Source: Brachypodius melanocephalos
Taxonomy: Eukaryota > Chordata > Aves > Passeriformes > Pycnonotidae
Length of the DNA: 64,000 bases
Assembly: GCA_013398615.1 (NCBI GenBank)
Contig: VZSR01003806.1
Coordinates: 1,149,883 to 1,213,882 of the forward strand
Direction of reading: 5' to 3'
Shown: positions 24,608 through 36,202 of the stretch, in pieces
Layout: the number at the start of each line of letters is the position of its first letter
Position numbering within the stretch: position 1 is the first letter of the stretch
Position numbers and translations under genes: made by a program
The notes under the pieces: generated by a model
Database searches by the model: none
What the model saw: the letters and a program-made list of their open reading frames with translations, nothing else
Told to the model about the DNA's origin: nothing

Positions 24608-24645
24608 ACTGAGCCAATTATGCTGTATGATATAATTGGCTCAGT
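24608..24645. repeat. Perfect 14-bp inverted repeat, 10-nt loop
   Basis: ACTGAGCCAATTAT (24608-24621) and its exact complement (24632-24645) flank the loop GCTGTATGAT. Each arm contains a CCAAT word on one strand. Pairing does not extend beyond the arms, so it is neither a long terminal-inverted-repeat element nor a normal microRNA precursor. Confidence 0.85.
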
Positions 24646-25553
24646 ACATCCTATTCTTGTAAAAGCATTCTTTCTATAATTAAAGTAAGAGCTGAATCCT
24701 ACTGGGTGATTATTTCCTCTGTGATTAGAATATATTTTGAATCCTATTATAGATACAGTCCTCCAGATCCTTTGACTGGGTTGTGAGTTGAATGATATGC
24801 AGAGTTTTTCTTAAAGCCTTCACTTTATGAATCAAACAGGTAGGGTAGAGTCTTACTAGTTAATTTTAAAGCAGGAAAATATCATTCCTCATATATGCTA
24901 GGAAAAAAAAAGCTTAATTGCTGAAAAATAAGATTTGAAAAACCACATTAGTGAAATAAATAACAATTCTTAATTAATTCTCTCATTTTGGAGATATTTT
25001 TACAGTTTGAAGATTAAATAATCTTTGTGATACTAAGCCCCATATTTGACTAGTGAGCCTTAAATCTCCAGCAAGATTAAACAGTAGATGAAATCTCAAC
25101 TATCTTCAGAAAACAAAACCCACTGAGAAGTATATTGATGTTCAGCTAACTTTATACACCATTGATCTGTTTTCATTTGCAAACAGAATGTATATTAATA
25201 TTCATTACTAAAGCATATGTTTTTTATGCTACTGTAAACCTAATAGATTTTAATCTAGATTTGAATTTTACTCAAGGGCAACACTCATCCTCATTTGATA
25301 ACATAAAAACTATGTCAAATACTGTTAAGTGAAATATTATAGGACTGAGAATGTGAATCTGCAGTATTTTTCAATTATACTCTTAAATAAATAAAGTATT
25401 TAACAAGTTATGTAAGACATAGCACTAGTCAGTTCCTCCATTAGAAATCTGACAAGTCTCTTCAGTCACGTTTGATAGTCAGTGTTCTACTTTTAAGTAC
25501 TTTCAAGTAAACTACTTTTAATTAAACTGAAATTACATAAAAATTATTTTCAC

Positions 25554-25566
25554 AAAAAAAAAAAAA
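25554..25566. repeat. A13 homopolymer
   Basis: An uninterrupted A run; no gene copy is visible upstream. Confidence 0.9.
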
Positions 25567-28440
25567 GATCCTGTGTCTATTAAGTTCTTTTTCATACAAC
25601 AGCTATTTTATGAGTGGATTGAGCCACAGATTTTAAATGTCATTTTCTGTGAGAAATATTCAAATATTCATTAGAATATTTGTCATCACCTAAAATGCCA
25701 CATAGCAATTGTTGTAGATCTCCATAAACAAAGTAGATTTCCATAGCTCAGAAAAGCTCATCTAATTTTGCTTTTTTAGTAACTATTTTGGCATACTATG
25801 TTAGACTGTGTATTTAGGAATTATTATGTAATTATCCAGTACCTACAATAGGTACTTTCCTGACAGGTACACCTGTTTTGTAAATAAATATTCTTTTTTT
25901 GGGAAAAGTTTAAATAGGTTCTGTCAATTCATTCACCTATTACTCTAGTTTTAAAATATGCAATAATTACTATATTGACGATAGCAGGTGCATTATTTCC
26001 TAGTTACATTTTTCTCTTTAAATAATTTAATGCATTTTTTATGTAGACCAATATAAGATATGAAATGACAGAAATTTCCAAGTAGATGCCTACTTTTGTT
26101 TATCTGGTCTTTGGGAAACTGTAGGTCCTTCTGGAGCAGGGGGTGGATGGAGCTAGAGCTTGAAGCAGAATTTGCAAAAGCAAAGGTCATACGGTTCCCC
26201 TCACAACTTGTCATCAACAGCCTGCACCTGGATGGAGATGTACAAATAAAGCTGCTCCCCTTGGCTTGCCCACTTACCTCCACCCTTTTTTACAGTCAAG
26301 CATATACACTGTCATATCCTCCTTTATGCTGGGAGAAAGAATAATCCTCAGCCTTCAATGTGAAACCATTTTTGTGGTGCAGGTACTGAGGAAATTGGGG
26401 TGTTAGTGTCATAAGGAAAAGGGAAGGAGGAGCATAGTGTCACAGCACAGTAGCTCTTATTACTAGGGACGTGTAATAAAGATGACAAGTACTCTTTGTA
26501 TTGTTTATTCCATAAATACCATAATTATTTTATCCTTGCACGGTGACATAATTTTCAATATTGTAACAGAGAACACTATGCACAATTGAACAACTGCTCA
26601 ATCATCGTAACATGTAAGCCTGTGTTTATGTTTTGATTGCTTCACTGGGATAATGTAAAGCTTTATTTAAACTTAAATAGAAGTAGTAAGACTATATGTA
26701 TCAAAATGCATGGCTCACAAAAATTGTCTGCATAATTCTTACATTTTGTAGACCACTGACACTTCAATAACAATTAGCAACTTGGCTCCTGTCTCAAAGT
26801 ACTGCGACTGTCAATTAATAATTTTGGTAACTAATATTTATACATAACTTATAAATGGATAGCTCTGCAATCATTTGAATTTAAGAAAATGAATAGTATT
26901 TGAAAAACCAAAACTGTCCATTATCAAAAATTACTCAAATATGGAATTTTAATGCTAGCAGCAGTGTGTTCAAAATATGATATGAAATTGGTATTGTTTA
27001 TGAGGATTTTTTGGTATTTGTATTTTCAATTTATCCAAAGATGTAGGTTGTCTAGGCATGACCAGCAGTCACAGGTAAAACTCTTTAAAAATTTCGTAAG
27101 AGGGTGTAAAAGGCTAGTCAATATGCCAGTAATACTGTATTAGTATCTCTGCTAACAGACTGTATGTAGATTGCTGGGTAGGCACCAAATATATTTGGTA
27201 AGTTTTGTAGTTTCAAGATGACAGAATGCATATTTAATGCATGAATAAAATTTCCAATTACCTTCTAAACCTTGTCTTCCTATTCTTATAATATTAAACA
27301 TTATTTACTTGAACTCCCTTCAGTGGGACTTATTTACATGACTAGAATATGTTCATGTGGATGGAATCTGCAGAAGGGGCTTCTTCATGTACTGTGTAAA
27401 CAAGTAAACTATTACTCATTAGTAACATATATAGTATCTTGTTGCTTAGATGCTTATCTGATAGTTAGAAAAAATAGACATATGTTTGCTGTTTTGTACG
27501 GTTGGTATATTAATATAACTTATTTATCGTATTCACAAAATATGGGGAATTTCTTTTGAAAAAGAATAGGAAATACAGTTTTTGAATGGTAGAGAGTGAA
27601 AAATTGTGGATGACTCAAAAAGTAGTTGGCAACTCACACAAATACACATATTAATAAGTGCTTTGTAAATTCACATATTTAATGCAGCTAAATGAATCTG
27701 TGAAAGTTTATCTTTCACAAGAATCAATAACAGCATAAGGAGTAATGCAGAAAGCAGAGTGCTGTCCTTATTTAGAGCTTGGCTTCTAGTACTTTAGCTT
27801 TGTCATGCTGCTGGAATGATATCCAGATATTACTCTTCTGGAAAGTAGTATTGAAAATTTCTCAGTATTGAATTGGAGCTAATCTTACTTAATTGATTGT
27901 GGTTATCTATCTTTCTTGAGATTCAACAGAATGCAAGGGGAACATATGTGTCTTGTTTTAAATACTTGCATAAAAAATCTCATGTATTGAGATACACTCA
28001 ATACATTGAAATATTGTATTCATTGGATTCAACTGCACTGAATGTATATGAATAAGATTACTGCTATTGATTTATGGTGAATAGCAACTAGACCCAAGTA
28101 GTACTATATCATTACTGTTTTAATGATTCATGTGGCCTCATTTATCTTTTGCACAGACATAACAAAATTATTCTGGTTTTGACTGAGAGTTTCAATCAGA
28201 TAGATAGCATTTTATATGTGTGATACTGCAGTTTTCTATGAAACAAACAATTTGTTTGAGATGTTAGATGATTTTCGCTTTGTTATGAATGTTTTTTCTG
28301 TACCATGCAGGATGTAGTATATAATAGTTTATAATTCTTTGGAAAAGTGAATATCAATGAGAATTCACTTCTGTAATGCTATAGCAAATGAAAGCGTAAA
28401 ATATTTTGTGATGAATTAAGAAGTAGTATAAATACTTTAA

Positions 28441-28776
28441 TGGCGCCCTTGGTTTGCTATGTTTTTACTTTGCCTTCATGTTTTTCAGTATGTCTTCTGA
28501 TGTTTACAGAACTTGGAGCTGAGTTCTCACACTTTTTATGTAAATAATGAGATGTTTACATTTTTCTCCTCTAGGAGGAGTTTCTTGAGTGATGGTGATG
28601 TTCACCAATGAGACTGAAAAGGTGGCGACACCTTGGACCAATCTTTGGTCCTTCTGTACAGTTGTATATGTTGCAGTCAGATTTTAAAATAAAGAGAACA
28701 AAGAACAGAAAACAGAGAACATCCCTGCTGACCTCAGACCTTGTCCTGCCTCGTCCTTTCGTGTCCTATTGTAACA
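28441..28776 (+). mobile_element. Short solo LTR with 6-bp target-site duplication
   Basis: A 336-bp unit beginning TGGCGCCC and ending TTGTAACA. It is flanked on both sides by the identical hexamer CTTTAA (28435-28440 and 28777-28782). The TG...CA ends and an exact 6-bp duplication are the signature of retroviral integration; six bases is usual for class II (ERVK or alpharetrovirus-like) elements. An AATAAA signal at 28688-28693 leaves about 80 bp of R/U5, and the 3' third (CTCAGACCTTGTCCTG, then CGTCCTTTCGTGTCC) has an LTR character unlike the AT-rich flanks. No internal retroviral sequence remains. The family name is not known to me. Confidence 0.65.
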
Positions 28777-29861
28777 CTTTAATGTTTTGCTTTGGGTTTT
28801 TTTGCCATGTGCTGTTTTGCCAAAGTAACACTTAATGACCATGCTAAAGCTGTATGATATATTAGCATACAAGGAGAACAGTGCTGTATATTACAATTCT
28901 AAAACAGTTTCCCTGCAATGAAATCTTCTTAAAGAAGGTAAGCTGAAGAAGAGATTAGATTTTAAGCAAGTTTTAGGTGTGGGTTGGCAGTTTCTCGTGA
29001 AGGATGTGCTTCCTGTCCTAGTCCAGGGGTTCAGAGAGCAGCAGAGTTACCCAGCTGTCTCACTGCTTTGTGGTTGTCCGGATGGATCTGCTCCCTTCAC
29101 CCAGAAGTACTGAGGTGTGTCTCTAGTCATAAAAGGCACAACCATTACCTGCCAAAGGGACAGTGTGTTTGCTGCTGTCCCTTCCCATTTTGCCGACAGA
29201 TCAGATCTTGCAGTCAGAGCTCCCACTGAGTAGTGTCTGGGTTCTGTCTTCATGAACAGACGGAGACCACAGACATCAAGGAGGAGCAACTCAGGGCCTT
29301 TGCAAAATCAGCTTGCAGCTATAAAATCACATCCCCTTTTCTCAAGCCTTGCAAGCTGTGTTTAGCAAATTTTTATCTACTGAGAATGCTGTTCTTTAGA
29401 AAAAAAAATGCTGAAAATCACTGTGGATTTTTTCATTAAGTAGAAGTTTTATAGAAATCACATTATTACTCCTCTCAGTGGTCTGACTGATTTCTAAGCG
29501 AAACTTAAGATGATTGTTTTGATGTAAAAATCCAGCATGGAGTTGCTCTTGATTACAAGAGATCCATCTCTTTTGCATGATTTCATGGCACATTCTTTCA
29601 TGCCTTTTACTTTGAAAGGAAAGGAAGCTGGTCAGTCAACTTTTTAGAGTGTGAAGAACCGATAACAATGTTAAATGTTTTGTTAAAGATTGACAGTGCG
29701 GATCATTGAAGCTTTCTTTAATTTAATGTTTAAGTTTAGAGTTTGAGTAAGGATGACTTGAAAAGAGGAAACAATGAATCCCAGAACTTTTCTATCTCAT
29801 AATTCCTCAGAGTTATTACCTCAGAATGACACTGTATGAGAATATTAATATTAACCCACTA
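28777..29861. other. Non-coding DNA, no gene seen
   Basis: About 1.1 kb between an LTR and a CR1 tail. The part at 28980-29340 is less AT-rich and open on both strands for 60-80 codons, without any recognisable domain; it could be an old unclassified repeat. Confidence 0.6.
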
Positions 29862-29944
29862 GGTGGAGGAGGGGTAGGAACCACATGATTTTGAGGTCCC
29901 TTCCAACCCAAACCATTGTAGGATTATAGGATTGTAGGATTTTA
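29862..29944 (+). mobile_element. CR1 LINE, extreme 3' end
   Basis: About 80 bases of the CR1 3' end on the plus strand: TTTTGAGGTCCCTTCCAACC, then CAAACCATTG, then three octamers of the ATTGTAGG/ATTATAGG form, which end the element. The octamers carry a shared change from the usual ATTCTATG, so they were probably copied from one altered unit. Severe 5' truncation. Confidence 0.88.
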
Positions 29945-32118
29945 AGACTGAAAATAATTTCTGAAGCTTTTGTCTGGCTTCGAGATCAGCTGGTACCTGT
30001 GGCTTCTTCCGTAAAATGAATCCACCTCCAAAGCAGGGTGACATCATTGAAATTACCTCCTGTGAATTGGCTTGTATTAATGCAATTGTTCCTTGTATAA
30101 GTCTTGACCTGTGGGGACACAGTTTGGAGACAGCTGTTTGTCTTTTGTCAAAACCATCCTGGGACTGTGTGAACAAGAGTGATCAAGCGCTGGTATTTAG
30201 GCATATTAGATCTATAAAATTTAATAATAATAATGCTGTAATCTTTTATTCATTCAGAGTCACTTCTGGTTATGCTTATCTATGTTTTCCACTAGAAATT
30301 CTAATGTAGTATAAGAAATTCTGTGACTGTGCCTTTGATCTAGAGTTGGCTTGAGTGATTTTGAGCATTTGACTATAGGCTGGTAGGTATGCCTGGATGG
30401 GACTATGCTTAGAATAGATATGTGAAACTGGATCCTTTTAGTTAGTGTATGCTGTACCCTATGTTACAGAAACCACTCCAGAATTGTGTGTGTTGAATAG
30501 CTTCAATATTTTCTGCTTGTCAGTTTTGTCAATCACAATATAAGGCATCTAATGAGTTTTCATAGTAAGAAATCAAACTTTTTCATGCAAATACATCCTG
30601 GATATAATTTTAAATATATGAAATTCAAAGTTAAAAATTGAGAATTAAGATGGATTTAGAGAGACATTTAAAATTTGCATTTGTTAATTTGGAAGCTCTA
30701 CTGCTAATTTTCCATTTGAAGAGAGTAACAATAGTAATAATTCTGTGTTTTCAGGTATTTGTTTTAGGTAAATTCTAATATAAATTCTCAGATCAATCAA
30801 AAAAGATTTCATTGGACTCAAAGTAAACATTCCTCTTTACTACCTAACAATAAATATGACAAAAACAAATTACTAGCACAAGTACTGGAAGTACAAGGGG
30901 TTTAAGTTTGTACATCAGTTTCAAGATGAATTGTGTTATGTCTTGCCTTCATATTCATATAAGCAAAATCATGTGTGCTCAGAAAGTCAGATTTCCATAT
31001 GCTAATTTAGTCTCTTTTGCTTTCCCTCCCAAGACTGCACACATTTTCTAGGAGTAATAGTTGCCAAAGGACAATAAATGTCATTACTACATTATGACTT
31101 CACCTTACAATTAAAAAAAAATTTCAGTAAAAAATTAAATTCCTTTTTCATTTGAAGATGGTCACTTGACATTGCCTGGATTTTGAAATAAATACACTAG
31201 ATATCTCTTTGAGTTTTAAAATGTAGACCTACTAATTTAAATAATGTATGAAACCTCAAAAAATCCAGGTAATTTTACCAGAAAACTACTTGTTCCCAGA
31301 TAAATTCCATCTTCATTGCAGAGATTATGGATTATTGAAAATGGCCTTGATGAAAAATGGAGTTTAATTCAAAAATCCAGTCAAACATTACCTACATCAA
31401 TAGCATGCAGGAAAGCCTTCCAGTAAAGCTGAAGTTACCTTGAAATTGTTTTTTTTCTTGTATATATTGAAATTGTCTCTGAATCTGACTTGTCTTGTGA
31501 CAGAGGTTATTTTCAGAGAGTATTTGTCTCCTTAGTGATTTTATTTAAATTTCATTGATGTTAGTAGATTATTTGTAGGCAGTTTCATGATTATAAATTA
31601 TTTTGCAGTTGTGCAATGAGCTGTTGCTTCACAGATCTGGAGTCTCATTCTCTCAGTTTCAATAATCAGAGTTCTTACATGACAAGCTAGAGGAGTACGG
31701 AGTTTTTGTGCATCTTTATTCTAGGAGAGTTCTCTTCAATATTTTCCTTTGACAAACCTGTGCACTATAAGGAAGAATTTTTTTTTTCTGTCTTTCTCCA
31801 TTATATCTCTAGGAACCTGTGATGCAGAGATATTTTCAATGCCTCACCATCATTCTTTTTCTGCTTTATCATCTATTTCTCATTTCAAGGATTTTCTAAA
31901 GTATTGTGAGGGAAGCAAATTATTAGTAAATTCAATTTGCAGACAACAATTTTTGAAAAAGCAACCTAAGGGCATCCGATATGAAATTACACTTTTAGTG
32001 GTTTGGAAACTGTGAAGTGTAGAATTTCAATAGAGTACATTTCATTTGTTTCCTGTGGTAGAGGCAGACAAGCCTGAATCGTTGGTCACAAGAAGGTCAA
32101 TAAAACAACATTCATTAC

Positions 32119-32185
32119 CTGGAGAAGTGATGCAGGGCCATCTGTCAACTTCACCTTTTAATAAAATTTCCCAAAAGGAGACACA
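32119..32185 (-). other. Candidate small exon (speculative)
   Basis: On the minus strand a pyrimidine-rich stretch ending in CCCCAG directly precedes an open 67-bp segment, which is followed by CAG|GTAATG. The encoded peptide (22 residues, starting CVSFWEILLKGEVD) has no family I recognise. Acceptor and donor both fit the consensus, but isolated pairs like this also occur by chance in 64 kb. No neighbouring exon was found, so a long non-coding RNA or chance is at least as likely as a coding gene. Confidence 0.12.
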
Positions 32186-32870
32186 CTGGGGAAAAAAATA
32201 AAAACAAATGTAACTAGCCTGTTTGACAGTTAGCATGACCCTCACAGTAACTTTGCCTTCATCTTCACTGGGATGTCAGTCATGAGTTTGCTGTGAAGCT
32301 GTTTGCAGACCTTATACAAAAGCTTGTGATTTAATGGTTTTTTGGAAATTGCTTCACTTGGGTTTATCCAGATCTCAAAATGACAAATTCCAAAAAAACT
32401 CTGCAGGATCAAGTTTTTTTTCTTGCAAAAACTAATGTATTTTGAGATACGTGAAATTCTGTTGTGTCTTCTCTGGGACCTGACCTTCAAAAAAACTGTT
32501 TATGAAGGGAAAATAATTAATTAACTAATAATTTGAAAGTTATTAATCACCAAGCTATAGGATACTGCATGCAAGAGTACTTCACATATACCCTGTTGAT
32601 ACTCTATATTCTATATTTGTGTGTTGAAGAATATGAACTTCATCTGTTGTAAAGAAGAAAGGAAGGTCAATGATTAGGGAACATTGAATGAGTGCAGTCT
32701 AAGATATTAACCTTTCCTGGCTAAAGTCATGTATGACTGCTTTTGTATGTAGGTTTGTTTAAGAGAAACTACTTTTTATTTGCTTAGATATATCCCTCTG
32801 AGTTTCAGTTTTGCTGCTTCATTGGCATATGATGATACCAATGGCAGTGCTGTTTCACTGTGTTCTTGTG

Positions 32871-32883
32871 AAAAAAAAAAAAA
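32871..32883. repeat. A13 homopolymer
   Basis: An uninterrupted A run in unique DNA. Confidence 0.9.
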
Positions 32884-34773
32884 GCATGTGAAGACATTGT
32901 CAGAATAAAATCTAATACATCAGCAGTGTTTTTTTTTTCATTGTTTTATTTGGTATTGTGGATGATTATACTGGCAGTATCATACATCTAGTTTAGACTG
33001 TAAATAAGAAACAGCAATATATATTTCTTAGTTTATTATCTACTATTGATTAACTATGAAATTGTGGACAAATACTTTTTTGTCTGCCTCAGTTCTGTGC
33101 AACAAAGATGAACTGTCTTTAGTTAATTACAGACATGTTCTTTAAGAATTAGTGGATTTAAAATACTTTGCAAATGTAAAAATTTTACAGAGATAAATTG
33201 GTTGTAGCAGAAGTATTCTCATTTGTGTAAAGTATTAAATCTGTATTCAGCAAGAAAATGAATCATATTTTAAAAATACTGTTTCTCACATTAGCATTTG
33301 ATAAAGATACATATCTTTCCCTCTCAGTGCATGACAAATCTGAAACTAATACACAGTCTTGTTAACATAATCATCATACTTACTCATGTACATTTGAAGA
33401 TAATTATTCTTACACAAACATTTTAATCTGTCTTTTATCCTTTTTTGAATGATATCAATAATCTCCGTTATCTCATATAATATCTCTATACAAGTTGGCA
33501 GCATTTCTTGTACCTATGCAGGGGCAATATTAGATATGCTAAAGAAATCAGGATGTGAGTGCCAAATTCTAATATTTCCTCTGCTGCTGAAACTCCCTCC
33601 AAATCCCTCCTGGGGAATTTTACAACCAGAATTTTTTCTACCCACAATCCTTCCACTGCTCTCTGAAAGAAAAAACAAACCAGTCTCCTTAGAACATTGT
33701 GTGACAATGAAAGAAAAAATCATGCTTCCAGAAATTTTTCCCTTCATTGTGATCTAACTAAAACCCATTGCTATGCATTTTCCACTCCCAAAATCTTTTT
33801 AAGTATAATCCCTCCTTGGTTTCATACCATATTCTAGGGAAATCCACAGAAAAATGTGAGACACCATAATTTTTTCCATAAGTTTGTGAATCAGCTTTCT
33901 GATAGCCTCAGCTTAGTACTTCTAAACATACTATAATAATTTAGAATACATGTAATTTTAAAGACCAAAACAAAAGATTGACTAATTCACTATACTGACC
34001 TTAAAGACTATAAAATACTGACTTCCAAATTGTATTTGAAATGAATTTGAAATATTACTTTAATAATTGTATGAATGCATCTTTTCCATACTTGAATGTC
34101 TCCGAATAGGCTGCCAGAACAATATTTTTTTTGCATATCTCACATAGATGTTGAATGATGGCAAATACTGTGTGTGCCACAGTTGCTTTAAGGTGTTTGA
34201 CAAAGCTGAAGGAGAGGAAAAAGCCCAGTAGAAAAGAGGGACAAAATTATTTTGCATTACTTCTTTTTTCTTGCCAGTTACATTACTTTACAAACTGGGC
34301 AGCTATTTCACCAAAGCTCTTCAGACCTGCTTGTCAGGGGCAGATATTCTGAGAGGAAAGAGACCTTTTTCTGACTGCTGAAAGACGGACAATCAGCAGA
34401 GGAAGTGATTACTGTAGGTTGAGGCTGAATATCCTTTAAGAACAGCACAGGGAGCAGTTAGTAGACCAGGAGCAAATGAGCTAGCTTGGATATGAGATCT
34501 AGGGAGTTACTGCTGTTGAGATATGTCTTCCTCTTTTGTCTCTTCATATTATCATTATATGCAATAATGAAATCATATCAGTAGTTCTGTTAAGAATACA
34601 CAATCTCAGCACTGTACACAAACCTTCTCAGCCAGCACTATTTGTCTTAGTTATATTGGTGGGAGAAAATGAGACTCAAGGGATTTCTGTCTACATTTCC
34701 CTTGTGTTTGTTGCATAGCACTGATAATATCCATTTCTCTGAAGTGTTTCTGTTAACTGAGCAAATTTTTTGC

Positions 34774-34852
34774 AACGAAATAAAACCCAAATAAAACCAA
34801 AAAAACCCAGATACAAAACAAACAAATAAAATACCAAACCAAAACAAGACAA
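34774..34852. repeat. A/C-rich low-complexity tract
   Basis: About 80 bases of AAAC, AAATA and ACCAAA words almost lacking G and with few T. It is the complementary style to the G/T-rich tracts elsewhere in the window. Confidence 0.8.
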
Positions 34853-35967
34853 GTTGTATACCAAGCAACTCGCAAAAAATCCCCAACTTGACTCTTGCAG
34901 GAATTTTTACAGTATCTAAAAGAGTGATCATCAGAATCAGACCATTTTGTATTTCATACCCCCAAAATAAAGCTTCTAGTCCTGTGAGATTGCTTCTAAT
35001 GTCATACCATAAAGTACTTCATGCTATGCTGATTTAAATGATCTTTATGACCTTATGTGTGATATCACTACTATATAAAAACCAGAAGAAAGTCAAAAGC
35101 ACTTTTCAATTTTTGTGAGAGTATGTTTGTAAATTGTGTTATACTGAGGTAGTTGGTCAATAACCTCATCAGTGATGACTTCTTATTTTCCCCTTATGAA
35201 TGGTTTACAAGCCAATTTTTATAGCACAACTCCTTTAATTTACAAAAATATATTTTCCAAATTCCATAAATAAAGGATATTTGCAATACATTAATTCTTT
35301 TAGGAACAACATATATTCTGCCACTTACTTTTTTTGCAATATGGTTGCTCTTTTCTGCTTCACATACCAACAATTTTTAAAAGAAAAGTAAATTAGTGTT
35401 ATGCGCTATCAATCACTCAGAATATAGGTCAATCATTCTCCATAAAATGAAAAAGTTCAAGATGCTCAGAATTCTATGAGCACTCTAAACTTTACAAATT
35501 TAATTTTGAAATTCAATACTTACTCAAAATTAAAAGAAGAATTAAGTTTTATAATTTCAAAAAAAAAAAAATTACACTAGCCTTTCTTCTTAATAGATTT
35601 TTGGAAAGGTATTTCAAGATACTTACTGCTGATACCTAGAGAGGAATGGTAAGATACAGGACTTTTATGTTCCTTTCCATACTTTGGAAGAAAATGTATT
35701 CCCAGAGACACATAGTTATAGGAAAAAAAGAATTCCATAAATTTTGGAGTGTATTCAGAACATTTAGAAGTTGTTGGTTGCATGATGCCTTTTTGTTCAA
35801 ATTAGGGAAGGATATTTTTGAAGTAGTACATGCTCCATTCCAACAACTGTTCAAGATGCCAAAGACAGAATTGCTGTGGTATTTGAACAGGATCTTTGGA
35901 GCAATTACTGAATTGGTCTTTGGAAGATCTTCTTAAGGTCCAACATTGGTTCAACAGAACATTACCG

Positions 35968-35993
35968 AAAGAAATGGTCAAAAGAAATGGTCA
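35968..35993. repeat. Perfect 13-bp tandem duplication
   Basis: AAAGAAATGGTCA occurs twice in direct succession (35968-35980, 35981-35993). Confidence 0.95.
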
Positions 35994-36172
35994 CTTGTGG
36001 GCTGGGAAAAGAGGATGCAGCTTTTTCTCTGCCTCATTTCTCCATCTGGGTGCATTTTGCTGAGATACCTTAGTGACAAGGCGACAGGTGACCATCCCTG
36101 TAGAGTCCTACCAAAAGCCCAGTTGCACAAAAAACGGAGTATGGCTATGGAGGTATTTGACATCATTCTTTG

Positions 36173-36202
36173 TCAGATACTCATCAGATACTCAGTATCT
36201 GA
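36173..36202. repeat. 11-mer tandem repeat joined to its inverted copy
   Basis: TCAGATACTCA is repeated in tandem (36173-36183, 36184-36194). The second copy also forms a 19-bp near-palindrome, TCAGATACT-C-AGTATCTGA, at 36184-36202. Three related half-sites in 30 bases could arise by template switching during replication. Confidence 0.9.

Larger units (their letters stand above)
20830..28440. other. AT-rich non-coding DNA, no gene seen
   Basis: No gene recognised. It holds a perfect 14-bp hairpin (24608-24645), a T-rich tract (24421-24454), an A-run (25554-25566) and many short AT palindromes expected from the base composition. The patch at 26090-26350 is less AT-rich and open on both strands, but I cannot assign it. 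Confidence 0.7.

Noticed and set aside
35870..35965. Possible degenerate CR1 3' end (ATCTTCTTAAGGTCCAACATTG)
   Set aside because: Only one short word resembles CR1 and the octamer tail is absent.
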